64,000 bases of DNA, taken from contig NZ_CAMZOK010000003.1 in assembly GCF_947331465.1 (NCBI RefSeq), positions 434,001 through 498,000 of the forward strand. The letters are read 5' to 3'. Both the position numbers and the translations under genes were made by a program. Origin of the DNA: Shimia sp. Alg240-R146. Lineage in GTDB: Bacteria; Pseudomonadota; Alphaproteobacteria; Rhodobacterales; Rhodobacteraceae. Of this stretch, positions 35,740-45,410 are shown piece after piece (positions within the stretch are counted from its first letter, which is position 1; each line of letters begins with the position of its first letter). Below the pieces are notes generated by a model. The model did no database searches. It saw nothing but the letters and a program-made list of their open reading frames with translations, and was not told where the DNA came from.

Positions 35740-36822
35740 ATGACCACAATCGACCCGCAATCCATTGCTGACGAAGACCGCGAAGCGCGCCGCGCCCGCC
35801 TCTTCACCCGCATCAACAAGGCCGACGGCTGGTTCCAAGTCCTCGGCCTTGGTTTCATGACACCCCTGCTCAAAGCCGCCGCCGGCGACAACCCGCGCGC
35901 CCAAGCCGCCGAAATCTGGCGCCTGCTGGGTGTGCCGCTTCTGGCAATCCTTGTCTTCCTGATGCTCTGGGCCAACTTCGCGCCCAAAGTGCAAACCTCA
36001 CTCGGCGCCGTCCCGGGGCCCAAAGAGGTCTGGACCGAAGCCGTGCTACTGCACGAAGACGCCAAGGCCAAAGCCGCCAAAGAGGCCAAGTTCCTTGAGC
36101 GTGTCGATGCACGCAACGCCAAGTTCATCGCCAACGGTCAGCCCGAAAAAGTCAAAGATATCAAATACACAGGCAGCCCGAGCTACTACACGCAAATCTG
36201 GACGTCGATCAAAACCGTCTTTTTCGGCTTTCTGATCGGCACGCTGATTGCTGTGCCTGTCGGCATCATGGCGGGCCTGTCGCCCTACGCCAACGCCGCC
36301 GTGAACCCACTGATCCAGATTTTCAAACCGGTCTCGCCGCTCGCATGGTTGCCCATCGTGACGATGGTTGTCTCCGCGACCTACACCGTGGACGACGGCC
36401 TGTTCTCCAAAGCCTTCCTGACCTCGGCCATCACCGTGACGCTTTGCTCCCTCTGGCCAACGCTGATCAACACGGCCTTGGGCGTCGCCTCCATCGACAA
36501 AGATCTGGTGAGCGTGTCCAAAGTCTTGAAAATGAACACATATACCAAGATCACCAAACTGGTTCTGCCTTCGGCCTTGCCCCTGATCTTCACCGGTCTG
36601 CGCTTGTCGCTTGGGGTTGGCTGGATGGTTCTGATCGCCGCTGAAATGCTGGCGCAGAACCCCGGTCTTGGTAAATTTGTCTGGGATGAATTCCAGAACG
36701 GCAGCTCCTCCTCGCTCGCCAAGATCATGGTCGCCGTCTTCACAATCGGCATCATCGGCTTCCTGCTGGACCGCCTGATGTACGCGATCCAATCGCTCTT
36801 CACCTTCACATCAAACCGGTGA
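35740..36822 (+). CDS. nrtB: nitrate ABC transporter permease
   Basis: 360 residues. After a long N-terminal region with one membrane segment (about 70-88) it has the five to six segments of the NrtB/SsuC type and the coupling loop DLVSVSKVLKMNTYTKITKLVLPSALP. The ATG at 35740 follows AAGGAC; the frame is open further upstream but covers the intercistronic hairpin. It forms the inner-membrane channel for nitrate. Its stop meets the nrtC start. Confidence 0.88.
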   Translation: MTTIDPQSIADEDREARRARLFTRINKADGWFQVLGLGFMTPLLKAAAGDNPRAQAAEIWRLLGVPLLAILVFLMLWANFAPKVQTSLGAVPGPKEVWTEAVLLHEDAKAKAAKEAKFLERVDARNAKFIANGQPEKVKDIKYTGSPSYYTQIWTSIKTVFFGFLIGTLIAVPVGIMAGLSPYANAAVNPLIQIFKPVSPLAWLPIVTMVVSATYTVDDGLFSKAFLTSAITVTLCSLWPTLINTALGVASIDKDLVSVSKVLKMNTYTKITKLVLPSALPLIFTGLRLSLGVGWMVLIAAEMLAQNPGLGKFVWDEFQNGSSSSLAKIMVAVFTIGIIGFLLDRLMYAIQSLFTFTSNR

Positions 36823-36827
36823 TCCCC

Positions 36828-38507
36828 ATGAGCATCCTCAAATTTGAAAACGTTTCCAAAAGCTTCGGTGAAGGCACCGCCAAAACCGACGTCCTGAACG
36901 GCATCGATCTGGATGTGCAGGAGGGCGAGTTCCTCGTCCTTCTGGGCTTCTCGGGATCTGGTAAAACCACGCTAATCAACCTGATGGCGGGGCTTGAAAG
37001 CCCCTCATCAGGCAATGTGACCTTCAAAGGCAAACCGATCTCTGGCCCCGGCCCCGAACGTGGTGTGATCTTTCAGTCTTACTCGCTGATGCCGTGGCTG
37101 ACGGTGAACGGCAACGTGCGCCTCGCGCTCGACAGCGTGTTCCCGAAAATGCCCAAGGCCGAGAAAGAGGCCAAGGTCGATCACTACATCAAAATGGTCG
37201 GCCTCTCCCACGCCGCCACGCGTCGCCCAGCCGAACTTTCCGGTGGCATGCGCCAACGTGTGAACGTCGCCCGCGCCTTGGCGATGAACCCCGAAGTTTT
37301 GCTTCTGGATGAACCCCTTAGCGCCCTTGATGCTCTCACCCGCGCCAATCTGGCGGACGAAATCGAAGCCATCTGGCAGGCCGAGAAAAAAACTTGTGTG
37401 CTGATCACCAACGACGTGGACGAAGCCATCATTCTGGCCGACCGCATCATCGCGCTGAACCCTGACGGCACCTTGGGCCAAGAGTTCAAAGTAGACATCC
37501 CCCGCCGCCGCGACCGTATGGAAATGAACCACCACGACGGGTTCAAGAAACTGCGCGCCGAGGTGACCAAATACCTGATGGACGTCGGCATCGCAGCCAA
37601 GACCGAAGGCACCAAAGTGCTGCCAGACGTCACCCCGATCCACGGCGTGCCAGCAGCCGTCAAAGATGCCCAGAAAGGCATGATTGATCACAACTTTTTG
37701 GACTTCTCCAAACTGCACAAGATCTATCCCACGCCCAAAGGCCCGCTCACCGTTGTTGAAGACTTCGACCTCAAAATCCAACGCGGCGAGTTCATCTCTC
37801 TGATCGGCCACTCCGGCTGTGGCAAATCTACAGTCCTGACAATGGCGGCCGGCCTGAATGAAATATCCAAAGGCGGTATCCGTCTTGATGGCCGCCACGT
37901 CGAAGGCGCTGATCCTGAACGCGCGGTGGTCTTTCAATCACCCAACCTTTTCCCATGGCTTTCGGCCAAGGAAAACGTCGCGATTGGCGTGAACAAGGTC
38001 TATCCCAAGGCCTCGATGGCCGAACGCCAAGACGTGATCGAATACTACCTCGAGCGCGTCGGCCTGGGTGACGCCATGGACCGCCCCGCGCACTCCATGT
38101 CCAACGGCATGAAGCAACGCGTCGGCATTGCCCGCGCTTTTGCCCTGTCGCCAAAACTCCTGCTTCTGGACGAACCTTTCGGCATGCTCGACAGCCTCAC
38201 CCGCTGGGAGCTTCAGGAAGTGCTGATGGAAGTCTGGGACCGCACCAAAGTGACCGCGATCTGCGTCACCCACGATGTGGACGAGGCCATTCTTCTGGCG
38301 GATCGCGTGGTGATGATGACCAACGGGCCACAGGCCACAATCGGCAAAATTGTCGATGTGGATCTGCCCCGCCCACGCACCCGCAAGGCGTTGCTAGAGC
38401 ACCCTGACTACTACCGTTACCGCCAAGATGTGCTCGATTTTCTTGAAGAATACGAGCACGGTGCGAAGCCAAAGGCCAAACCGGCCAAGGCCATCGCAGC
38501 GGAGTAG
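36828..38507 (+). CDS. nrtC: nitrate ABC transporter ATPase with two NBDs
   Basis: About 559 residues with two ATPase domains joined by a linker (about 265-300). The first has Walker A GFSGSGKTT and signature LSGGMRQRVNVARAL; the second has GHSGCGKST and MSNGMKQRVGIARAF, a degenerate signature (SNG instead of SGG). In cyanobacteria NrtC and NrtD are separate and NrtC carries an NrtA-like sensor domain; here two ATPase halves are fused and no sensor domain is present. A GTG at 36819 overlapping the nrtB stop is an alternative start. Confidence 0.88.
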   Translation: MSILKFENVSKSFGEGTAKTDVLNGIDLDVQEGEFLVLLGFSGSGKTTLINLMAGLESPSSGNVTFKGKPISGPGPERGVIFQSYSLMPWLTVNGNVRLALDSVFPKMPKAEKEAKVDHYIKMVGLSHAATRRPAELSGGMRQRVNVARALAMNPEVLLLDEPLSALDALTRANLADEIEAIWQAEKKTCVLITNDVDEAIILADRIIALNPDGTLGQEFKVDIPRRRDRMEMNHHDGFKKLRAEVTKYLMDVGIAAKTEGTKVLPDVTPIHGVPAAVKDAQKGMIDHNFLDFSKLHKIYPTPKGPLTVVEDFDLKIQRGEFISLIGHSGCGKSTVLTMAAGLNEISKGGIRLDGRHVEGADPERAVVFQSPNLFPWLSAKENVAIGVNKVYPKASMAERQDVIEYYLERVGLGDAMDRPAHSMSNGMKQRVGIARAFALSPKLLLLDEPFGMLDSLTRWELQEVLMEVWDRTKVTAICVTHDVDEAILLADRVVMMTNGPQATIGKIVDVDLPRPRTRKALLEHPDYYRYRQDVLDFLEEYEHGAKPKAKPAKAIAAE

Positions 38508-38512
38508 CAAAG

Positions 38513-38938
38513 ATGAACGATACCCAGATCACATTGGTTCAACAGAGTTTCGAAAAAGTGGCTCCCATCGCGCCACAGGCGGCAGAAATCTTCTACGCCC
38601 GCCTCTTTGAAATCGCCCCCGAGGTCACGCCGCTTTTCCAAAGCGACATAGCCGAGCAGGGCGCCAAGCTGATGGCCACTCTGGGTGCCGTCGTCAAAGG
38701 ACTGCGCGATCTGGATCGCATCGTGCCAGTCGCACAAAACCTCGCCGTGGCCCATTTGGGCTATGGCGTGACCGCTGATCACTATGAACCTGTGGGAGCA
38801 GCGCTGCTCCACACGCTCAAAACCGGGCTGGGCAACGATTTCGACGCTGAAACCGAAGCCGCTTGGGAAACCGCATACACGACCCTTTCGGGCGTGATGA
38901 AAGACGCCGCTTATGGCGGGTCACCAGGACAGACATGA
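38513..38938 (+). CDS. single-domain globin in the nitrate operon
   Basis: 141 residues of the bacterial haemoglobin type: ITLVQQSFEKVAPIAPQAAEIFYARLFEIAPEVTPLF at the start and a proximal histidine in AVAHLGYGV. It lacks the FAD/NAD reductase domain of flavohaemoglobin. It probably scavenges nitric oxide or another nitrogen radical made during nitrate/nitrite reduction. It starts 6 bases after nrtC and its stop overlaps nirB (ATGA), so it is a translated member of the operon. An electron donor is not encoded in the same gene; NirB or the cellular ferredoxin pool could serve. Confidence 0.85.
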   Translation: MNDTQITLVQQSFEKVAPIAPQAAEIFYARLFEIAPEVTPLFQSDIAEQGAKLMATLGAVVKGLRDLDRIVPVAQNLAVAHLGYGVTADHYEPVGAALLHTLKTGLGNDFDAETEAAWETAYTTLSGVMKDAAYGGSPGQT

Positions 38939-41385
38939 CGCAGAAACTTATCATCATCGGGGCCGGGATGGCCGCGGGCCGCGCGCTCGAAAATCTCTTT
39001 GAAGCCGCCCCTGACGCTTATGACGTCACCCTTTTCAACGCCGAACCGCGCGGCACCTACAACCGGATCATGCTGTCCCCCGTTCTGTCGGGCGACAAAG
39101 CGTTTGAGGACATCATCACCCACCCCGCCGAGTGGTACGAAGAACACGGTGTCGCCTGCCGTTTCGGCCAGAAGGTCGCCAACATCGACCGTGCCGCCAA
39201 AACCGTCACATCCGACAATGGCGACGTGTTGGCCTATGACAAACTGATCATCGCCACTGGCTCCAACCCTTTCATCATCCCCCTGCCCGGCCATGATCTG
39301 GACGGCGTGATCGCCTACCGCGATCTGGAAGACACCAACGCGATGATCGCGCTTGGCGACAAACCTGATGCCAAAGCCGTTGTAATCGGCGGCGGCCTTC
39401 TGGGTCTCGAAGCCGCCGCAGGTCTTGCGCTTCGCGGTGTCGACGTGACCGTGGTGCACATCATGGGCCACCTGATGGAACGCCAGCTGGACGAGGCCGC
39501 CGGATACCTTCTGCGCAAGGCTCTTGTGGACAAAGGCATCACCGTCAAATGCTCTGCCAACTCCAAGGAAATCCTTGGCGAAAACGGCAAGGTCAAAGCT
39601 CTCTTGCTGGATGACGGCACCGAATTGCCCTGTGATCTTCTGGTGATGGCCGTCGGCATCCGCCCATCGGTGGCGCTGGCTTCGGAGGCCGGATTGGCCA
39701 CTGGCCGCGGCATCCATGTGGACGACCAGATGGTCACCTCGGATGAAAACATCCTGTCACTTGGCGAATGTGTAGAACACAACGGCGATATCTTTGGCCT
39801 TGTCGCGCCGATCTTTGACCAAGCCAAAGTCATCGCCAAAACCCTTGCGGGTGAAGAGGCGGCATTTTCGAACAAGGAAGTCGCCACCAAGCTCAAGGTC
39901 ACAGGCTGCGATCTCTTCTCAGCCGGAGATTTCGCCGACGCAGAGAGGCGCGAGGACATCGTCTTCCGCGATCCCGCACGCGGCGTCTACAAACGCCTTG
40001 TGATTGAAGACAACCGCATCGTCGGCGCCGTCATGTATGGCGACACAGCAGACGGCAACTGGTTCTTTGGCCTGATCAAAGACCGAGAGGACATCTCCGA
40101 GATGCGCGATACGCTCATCTTTGGCCCCGCTTACCAAGGAGGGTCCCCCCTGGACCCTATGGCAGCCGTTGCAGCCTTACCGGATGACACCGAAATCTGT
40201 GGCTGTAACGGCATTTCCAAAGCACAAATCATCGCCGCCATCAACGACGGCGCCCATACATTGGACGCGGTCAAATCCATCTCCAAAGCTGGTTCTTCCT
40301 GTGGCAGCTGCGTGGGTCTGGTGGGCGATCTGCTGGGCTTCACGCTCGGCGACGAGTTCAAAATGCCCGAGAAGGAAGTGGTCTGTAAGTGTACCGACCT
40401 TTCCCACGACGATGTCCGCAAGCTGATCGTCGCCAAAGAGTTGAAATCCATCCCGCAAGCCATGCAGGAACTGGATTGGAAAACCACCTGCGGCTGCCAC
40501 GTGTGCCGCCCCGCGTTGAACTACTACATGGTCTGCGCTTGGCCCGGTGCCTATGAGGATGACGGTAAAAGCCGCTTCATCAACGAACGCGTGCACGCCA
40601 ACATCCAGAAAGACGGCACCTATTCGGTTGTGCCCCGTATGCTCGGCGGGATCACCACCCCGAATGAACTGCGCGCCATCGCCGATGCTGCAGACAAATT
40701 CGACGTGCCAACGGTTAAGGTCACAGGTGGGCAGCGGATTGACCTTCTGGGCGTCAAAAAAGACGACTTGCCCGCCATCTGGTACGACCTTGGCAAGGCC
40801 GGCATGATGTCTGGCCAAGCCTATGCCAAAGGGCTTCGCACGGTGAAAACCTGTGTGGGATCGGATCACTGCCGCTTTGGCACGCAGGACAGCACCGGTC
40901 TTGGCATCCAGATCGAAGACGCCATGTGGGGCGCATGGTCACCGCACAAATTCAAGCTGGCTGTCAGCGGCTGCCCCCGCAACTGCGCCGAGGCCACCTG
41001 CAAAGACCTTGGCATCATCTGCGTCGACAGCGGCTATCAGATCCTTGTCGGCGGCGCGGCGGGGCTTGATCTGCGCGAAACCGACCTTCTGGTCCAAGTC
41101 GCCACCGAAGAAGAAGCCATCGAGGTCTCCTGCGCTTTCTACCAACTCTACCGCGAAGGGGCGCAATACCTGCACCGCCCCTATAAATGGATCGCCAAAG
41201 TCGGTCTGGACTGGGTCAAGGAGCAGGTTGTTGACGATCTGGAAAACCGCAAGGCGCTGGCCGAGCGCTTCCACTACAGCCAGAAGTTCTACCAGATCGA
41301 TCCGTGGGCGGAACGCGCCAAGCAAGGCGTTGACGCCCATGAATTCGCCCCCATCGCGGACTTTACAAAGGTGGCAGCAGAATGA
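38935..41385 (+). CDS. nirB: assimilatory nitrite reductase large subunit
   Basis: 816 residues. Residues 1-400 are a NAD(P)H/FAD oxidoreductase (KLIIIGAGMAAGRAL and VVIGGGLLGLEAAAGLAL). Two BFD-like [2Fe-2S] regions follow (CGCNGISKAQI...GSSCGSCVG and CKCTDLSHDDV...CGCHVCR). The C-terminal half holds the sirohaem/[4Fe-4S] ligands CVGSDHCRFG and CPRNCAEATC. It reduces nitrite to ammonium in the cytoplasm. The ATG at 38935 overlaps the globin stop; the earlier frame is inside the globin. Also called nasB in Paracoccus. Confidence 0.95.
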   Translation: MTQKLIIIGAGMAAGRALENLFEAAPDAYDVTLFNAEPRGTYNRIMLSPVLSGDKAFEDIITHPAEWYEEHGVACRFGQKVANIDRAAKTVTSDNGDVLAYDKLIIATGSNPFIIPLPGHDLDGVIAYRDLEDTNAMIALGDKPDAKAVVIGGGLLGLEAAAGLALRGVDVTVVHIMGHLMERQLDEAAGYLLRKALVDKGITVKCSANSKEILGENGKVKALLLDDGTELPCDLLVMAVGIRPSVALASEAGLATGRGIHVDDQMVTSDENILSLGECVEHNGDIFGLVAPIFDQAKVIAKTLAGEEAAFSNKEVATKLKVTGCDLFSAGDFADAERREDIVFRDPARGVYKRLVIEDNRIVGAVMYGDTADGNWFFGLIKDREDISEMRDTLIFGPAYQGGSPLDPMAAVAALPDDTEICGCNGISKAQIIAAINDGAHTLDAVKSISKAGSSCGSCVGLVGDLLGFTLGDEFKMPEKEVVCKCTDLSHDDVRKLIVAKELKSIPQAMQELDWKTTCGCHVCRPALNYYMVCAWPGAYEDDGKSRFINERVHANIQKDGTYSVVPRMLGGITTPNELRAIADAADKFDVPTVKVTGGQRIDLLGVKKDDLPAIWYDLGKAGMMSGQAYAKGLRTVKTCVGSDHCRFGTQDSTGLGIQIEDAMWGAWSPHKFKLAVSGCPRNCAEATCKDLGIICVDSGYQILVGGAAGLDLRETDLLVQVATEEEAIEVSCAFYQLYREGAQYLHRPYKWIAKVGLDWVKEQVVDDLENRKALAERFHYSQKFYQIDPWAERAKQGVDAHEFAPIADFTKVAAE

Positions 41386-41720
41386 GTGATTTCATCGACA
41401 TTGGCAGCATCAACGACATCCCCCTGCGCGGCGCCCGCGTTGTGCGCACCCACCACGGCGACATCGCCGTGTTCCGCACCGCAACCGGCAACGTTTACGC
41501 ACTGGATGAATACCTACCGGGCAAGGCTGGCCCGCTGTCCAACGGCATCCAGCACGACGAGAAGGTCACCGACCCGATGTACAACTGGGTCTTCGACCTC
41601 GCCACTGGCGAGGCCCAAGGCGCGGACGAAGGCAAGGTCGGCACCTATGCGATCAAATGCGAAGACAACCGCATTCTGATTTCCGCCGCCGCCGTGAAAC
41701 CTTCGGTGGCCGCAGAATGA
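41382..41720 (+). CDS. nirD: assimilatory nitrite reductase small subunit
   Basis: 112 residues with a Rieske-like fold. The usual Rieske Cys/His ligands are absent (only IQHDEKVTDPMYNWVFDLATGE is seen), which is the norm for NirD. It pairs with NirB. Its start overlaps nirB and its stop overlaps the nitrate reductase start (ATGA). In Paracoccus nomenclature it is nasG. Confidence 0.92.
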   Translation: MSDFIDIGSINDIPLRGARVVRTHHGDIAVFRTATGNVYALDEYLPGKAGPLSNGIQHDEKVTDPMYNWVFDLATGEAQGADEGKVGTYAIKCEDNRILISAAAVKPSVAAE

Positions 41721-44338
41721 GCACATCAATCTGCACGACCTGCCCGTATTGCGGCACTGGCTGCGGTGTGCTGGCAACGCCCAACGATGCGGGCGAGCTG
41801 ACCGTCAAGGGTGATCCCAATCACCCTGCCAACTTTGGACGGCTTTGTTCCAAAGGGTCGGCGCTCGGAGAAACCGTCACTGCGGACGGTCGTCTCCTCG
41901 CGCCGCAGATCGACAACCGGTCCGCAAGTTGGGACGAAGCACTCGATCTGGTGGCCGAAAAGTTCCGCGCCACGATTGCCGAACATGGCCCCGACTCTGT
42001 GGCATTTTACGTCTCCGGTCAGCTGCTGACCGAGGACTACTACGTCGCCAACAAGCTGATGAAAGGCTACATCGGGTCCGCCAATATCGACACAAATTCC
42101 CGACTTTGCATGGCCTCATCCGTCGCAGGTCACAAACGCGCCTTTGGCACCGACACCGTGCCCGGAACCTACGAAGACTTGGAGCTGGCCGACCTCGTTA
42201 TCCTTACTGGATCCAACCTAGCATGGTGCCATCCGGTGCTCTATCAACGCATCGCGGCTGCCAAAGCCGCGCGTCCGGCGATGAAAGTCGTCGTTATTGA
42301 CCCACGCCGCACCGCGACCTGTGATCTGGCCGACATGCACCTGGCACTACGCCCCGGCACGGATGTGGCCCTGTTCAACTATCTGCTGGCGCAAACCCAC
42401 GCCCAAGGCGCCGTTGACGCAGCCTATGTCAGCGATCACGTCACGGGCTTTGCCGAAGCGCTGGACGCCGCTAGTTCGACTGACGTCTCTGATACCGGCT
42501 TGCCACCCGAGCAGCTCACAGCCTTTGCCGACCTCTGGCTGCGCACCGAAAAGACCGTAACCGCCTACTCCCAAGGCGTGAACCAATCCGATCACGGCGC
42601 CGACAAAGTCAACGCGATCCTGAATTGCCACCTTGCAACGGGTCGCATCGGCAAACCCGGCTGCGGGCCATTCTCGGTCACCGGCCAACCCAACGCCATG
42701 GGCGGACGCGAGGTCGGCGGGCTGGCCAACATGCTTGCCGCGCATCTCGACATCGAAAACACCACCCACCGCGACGTGGTACAAACCTTCTGGGACGCCC
42801 CCACGATGGCCGATCACCAAGGCCTGAAGGCTGTGGACATGTTCCAAGCCATCGGCGCGGGCAAGATCAAGGCACTTTGGGTGATGTGCACCAATCCCGT
42901 GGTCTCTATGCCCGACGCCGATACTGTCAAAGCGGCCATCAAAGGCTGCGATTTCGTAGCCGTTTCGGACCTGTCAGCCACAACAGACACCGCGCTTTTG
43001 GCCGACGTCGTCCTGCCCGCAACAGGCTGGAGCGAGAAAGACGGCACCGTCACCAATTCCGACCGCACCATCAGCCGCCAACGCGCTCTGATGCCACCCA
43101 CTGGCGGTGCCCGCCACGACTGGGACATCATCAGCGACGTGGCCCGCCGCATGGGCTTTGCAGGTTTTGATTTCGACACGCCTGCGCAGATATTCCGCGA
43201 ACATGCGGCCCTCTCCGAACGCGCCGCGGCGCAAGGCAAAGACTTCGACATTTCCGGCCTCGCTGATCTGGACGACGCCGACTATGACGCCCTGAAACCC
43301 ACGCGCTGGCCGATCCGCACTGATGGCTCCCAAACCGAACGCTTCTTCGCCAGCGGTGGCTTCTTCACGATCAACAAACGCGCCAACATGCTGCCTGTCG
43401 CGCAACCCGCTTTAGCGGAACAGCCTGCCGACCGGCCTTACCGGCTCAATACCGGCCGAATTCGTGACCAATGGCACACGATGTCGCGCACCGCGCTTGC
43501 ACCGCGCTTGAACCAACACTACGGCGAGCCGTTTCTCGAACTGCACCCCGAAGACGCCCTCGCGCTCGGCCTGCGGCCCGCCGATTTGGCCCGGGTCGGA
43601 AGCCCTTTTGGCGCCACCATCCTGCGTGCTTTGATCACGGATCGCGTCACGCCCGGCACCGTCTTCGCCCCGATCCACTGGACCGGCGAAACCGCCAGCG
43701 CGGGGCGGGTTTCCGTCCTCGTGCCCCCCAGAACAGACCCGATCTCGGGCCAACCCGACAGCAAATCCGCCGCCGTTTCTATCCGGCCTTTCGCGGCCAC
43801 TTGGTACGGCTTTGCGGTCAGCGCCAAAGACATCGCACCAAACACCGCCTATTGGGCCAAAGCGAAATCCACAACCGGCTGGCGGGTAGAATTGGCCGAT
43901 CTGGCGGCGCCAGACCACTGGCAGGATTACGCCCGCGACCTGTTTGACGCACCGGATGCTCAGATCAGCAGCGTCACCGATCCCGCCCGTAATCTCGCAC
44001 GCGTCGCGTTGCATAAAGGTGGCCACCTAATCGGCGCGCTGTATGCCGGACCCTCACCTGTGAGCGTCTCGCGCAATTTCGCCACCGATCTGATTGGAAC
44101 CTCCGGCCATGGCGCGCTCGCGGGCCATCCTGGCGCGGATCAACCCGATCCCGGCGCCACTGTCTGTGCCTGCTTCAATGTCGGGGTGAACACCATCCTA
44201 TCCGCCATCCAGGCCGACCAATTGATGAGCGTCGAAGCCATCGGCGCTGCGCTCTCGGCCGGCACCAATTGCGGTTCCTGCAAACCCGAACTGGCCGCGC
44301 TTTTAAACAGTGCGCACAACCGTGCCGCCGCCGAGTAA
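41717..44338 (+). CDS. nasA: assimilatory nitrate reductase, catalytic subunit
   Basis: 873 residues. The N-terminal [4Fe-4S] motif is CTTCPYCGTGCGV with the fourth cysteine in GRLCSKG, followed by molybdopterin guanine dinucleotide-binding domains and, at the C-terminus, a BFD-like [2Fe-2S] domain (CACFNVGVNTI...GTNCGSCKPEL). This matches bacterial NasA/NasC, a cytoplasmic molybdenum enzyme reducing nitrate to nitrite. The ATG at 41717 overlaps nirD. No sirohaem synthase gene lies in this operon. Its stop is 3 bases from the opposing DUF1513 gene; I see no terminator between. Confidence 0.94.
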   Translation: MSTSICTTCPYCGTGCGVLATPNDAGELTVKGDPNHPANFGRLCSKGSALGETVTADGRLLAPQIDNRSASWDEALDLVAEKFRATIAEHGPDSVAFYVSGQLLTEDYYVANKLMKGYIGSANIDTNSRLCMASSVAGHKRAFGTDTVPGTYEDLELADLVILTGSNLAWCHPVLYQRIAAAKAARPAMKVVVIDPRRTATCDLADMHLALRPGTDVALFNYLLAQTHAQGAVDAAYVSDHVTGFAEALDAASSTDVSDTGLPPEQLTAFADLWLRTEKTVTAYSQGVNQSDHGADKVNAILNCHLATGRIGKPGCGPFSVTGQPNAMGGREVGGLANMLAAHLDIENTTHRDVVQTFWDAPTMADHQGLKAVDMFQAIGAGKIKALWVMCTNPVVSMPDADTVKAAIKGCDFVAVSDLSATTDTALLADVVLPATGWSEKDGTVTNSDRTISRQRALMPPTGGARHDWDIISDVARRMGFAGFDFDTPAQIFREHAALSERAAAQGKDFDISGLADLDDADYDALKPTRWPIRTDGSQTERFFASGGFFTINKRANMLPVAQPALAEQPADRPYRLNTGRIRDQWHTMSRTALAPRLNQHYGEPFLELHPEDALALGLRPADLARVGSPFGATILRALITDRVTPGTVFAPIHWTGETASAGRVSVLVPPRTDPISGQPDSKSAAVSIRPFAATWYGFAVSAKDIAPNTAYWAKAKSTTGWRVELADLAAPDHWQDYARDLFDAPDAQISSVTDPARNLARVALHKGGHLIGALYAGPSPVSVSRNFATDLIGTSGHGALAGHPGADQPDPGATVCACFNVGVNTILSAIQADQLMSVEAIGAALSAGTNCGSCKPELAALLNSAHNRAAAE

Positions 44339-44341
44339 GTC

Positions 44342-45409
44342 TCAGATCGCCACAAGGTGATTGTCAAACGCCAGCGGATGGTGCGCTGTGATACTCGCCT
44401 GAATGCCAACGACATGGCCGCCGCCCGTCGTCGCGACCATGCCCATGCCGGCACCGCTGATCCCGCACACATCCGCCGCACCCACTGAGCCCAGATACGC
44501 GCCGCTCATGGCGCTAAACCGCTGGACATGGCCGCCGCGCGGGCTTGAGATCGCAATCCACATACCGCTACCGCAATACGCCACGCTACCCGCATAACCT
44601 TTCATGCCCAGATGCTCAGCTTCGGGCGCCATGCAAAACTTTGCCTTTCCGCCCAATCGATGCAAACCCAACAGCGGTGGCGCGTCCCATTCATCGCCTT
44701 GCCATTGCATTGCAAACCCCACCTGACCTGTCGAATTGACGGCCAGATGCCGAATTGAGTTGAAGTGCCAATCGTCCCCGATCTGCACGCGTTGCGCCAC
44801 CGCGCCATCGCCATCCAGATAGGTCAGATTGGGCCGCATATGCCGCAAGTTCAGCTTCTCCCGCCCGCTTTCGGGATGGGTATGAATGCCGCCATTGGCC
44901 ACCACAAACACATCTTGCCCCGGCAAACGCAACACTTCGTGCGGCCCAACACCGCCCGACGAAAACTCACCCAAACGCCGGTACCCATTGCTGGCATCCC
45001 ATACGCCGATCATGCCGGCCGCGCCCTCATAGTCATTCTCGGTGGTGTAAAGCCGGGTGCCGTCTTTGGAGAATGCGCCGTGGCCGTAAAAATGCCGCCC
45101 TCGGGGGGCTTCAAGCCGTGCCAAAATGCTGCCATCCGAGCAATCCAGCACAATGGCGTAGGTGCCGGGCCGTCGCGCAAAGGCCACCGCCTCCGCCCGT
45201 TCCGGATGGGCCGCGGCGGCATGTCCCCGTGCGGGCAGGGTAATCTCAAATGCCAAGGTCGCATCTCTGCGCAATCCAACCAAAACATAGGCCCCGTCAG
45301 ACCGCCGGGCCGCGCTCAGATAACTTGGATCCCCAACAGCAGCCCAACTGCGCGCCGGTACCACACCCGCCGCCAAAGCCCCTGCTAGAAATCGTCGCCG
45401 CGACGTCAT
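44342..45409 (-). CDS. DUF1513 protein, twin-arginine exported
   Basis: 355 residues with a Tat-type N-terminus (MTSRRRFLAGALAAGVVPARSWA). The rest has repeat-like WD/beta-propeller strands (DGSILARLEAPRGRHFYGHGAFSKDG) as in DUF1513 proteins. It closes the iron-uptake cluster, downstream of two imelysin genes. The ATG at 45409 begins one base after the imelysin stop; an ATG at 45420 would overlap that gene. The exact function is unknown; a cluster role in periplasmic iron handling is inferred. Confidence 0.78.
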   Translation of the reverse strand: MTSRRRFLAGALAAGVVPARSWAAVGDPSYLSAARRSDGAYVLVGLRRDATLAFEITLPARGHAAAAHPERAEAVAFARRPGTYAIVLDCSDGSILARLEAPRGRHFYGHGAFSKDGTRLYTTENDYEGAAGMIGVWDASNGYRRLGEFSSGGVGPHEVLRLPGQDVFVVANGGIHTHPESGREKLNLRHMRPNLTYLDGDGAVAQRVQIGDDWHFNSIRHLAVNSTGQVGFAMQWQGDEWDAPPLLGLHRLGGKAKFCMAPEAEHLGMKGYAGSVAYCGSGMWIAISSPRGGHVQRFSAMSGAYLGSVGAADVCGISGAGMGMVATTGGGHVVGIQASITAHHPLAFDNHLVAI

Positions 45410-45410
45410 T

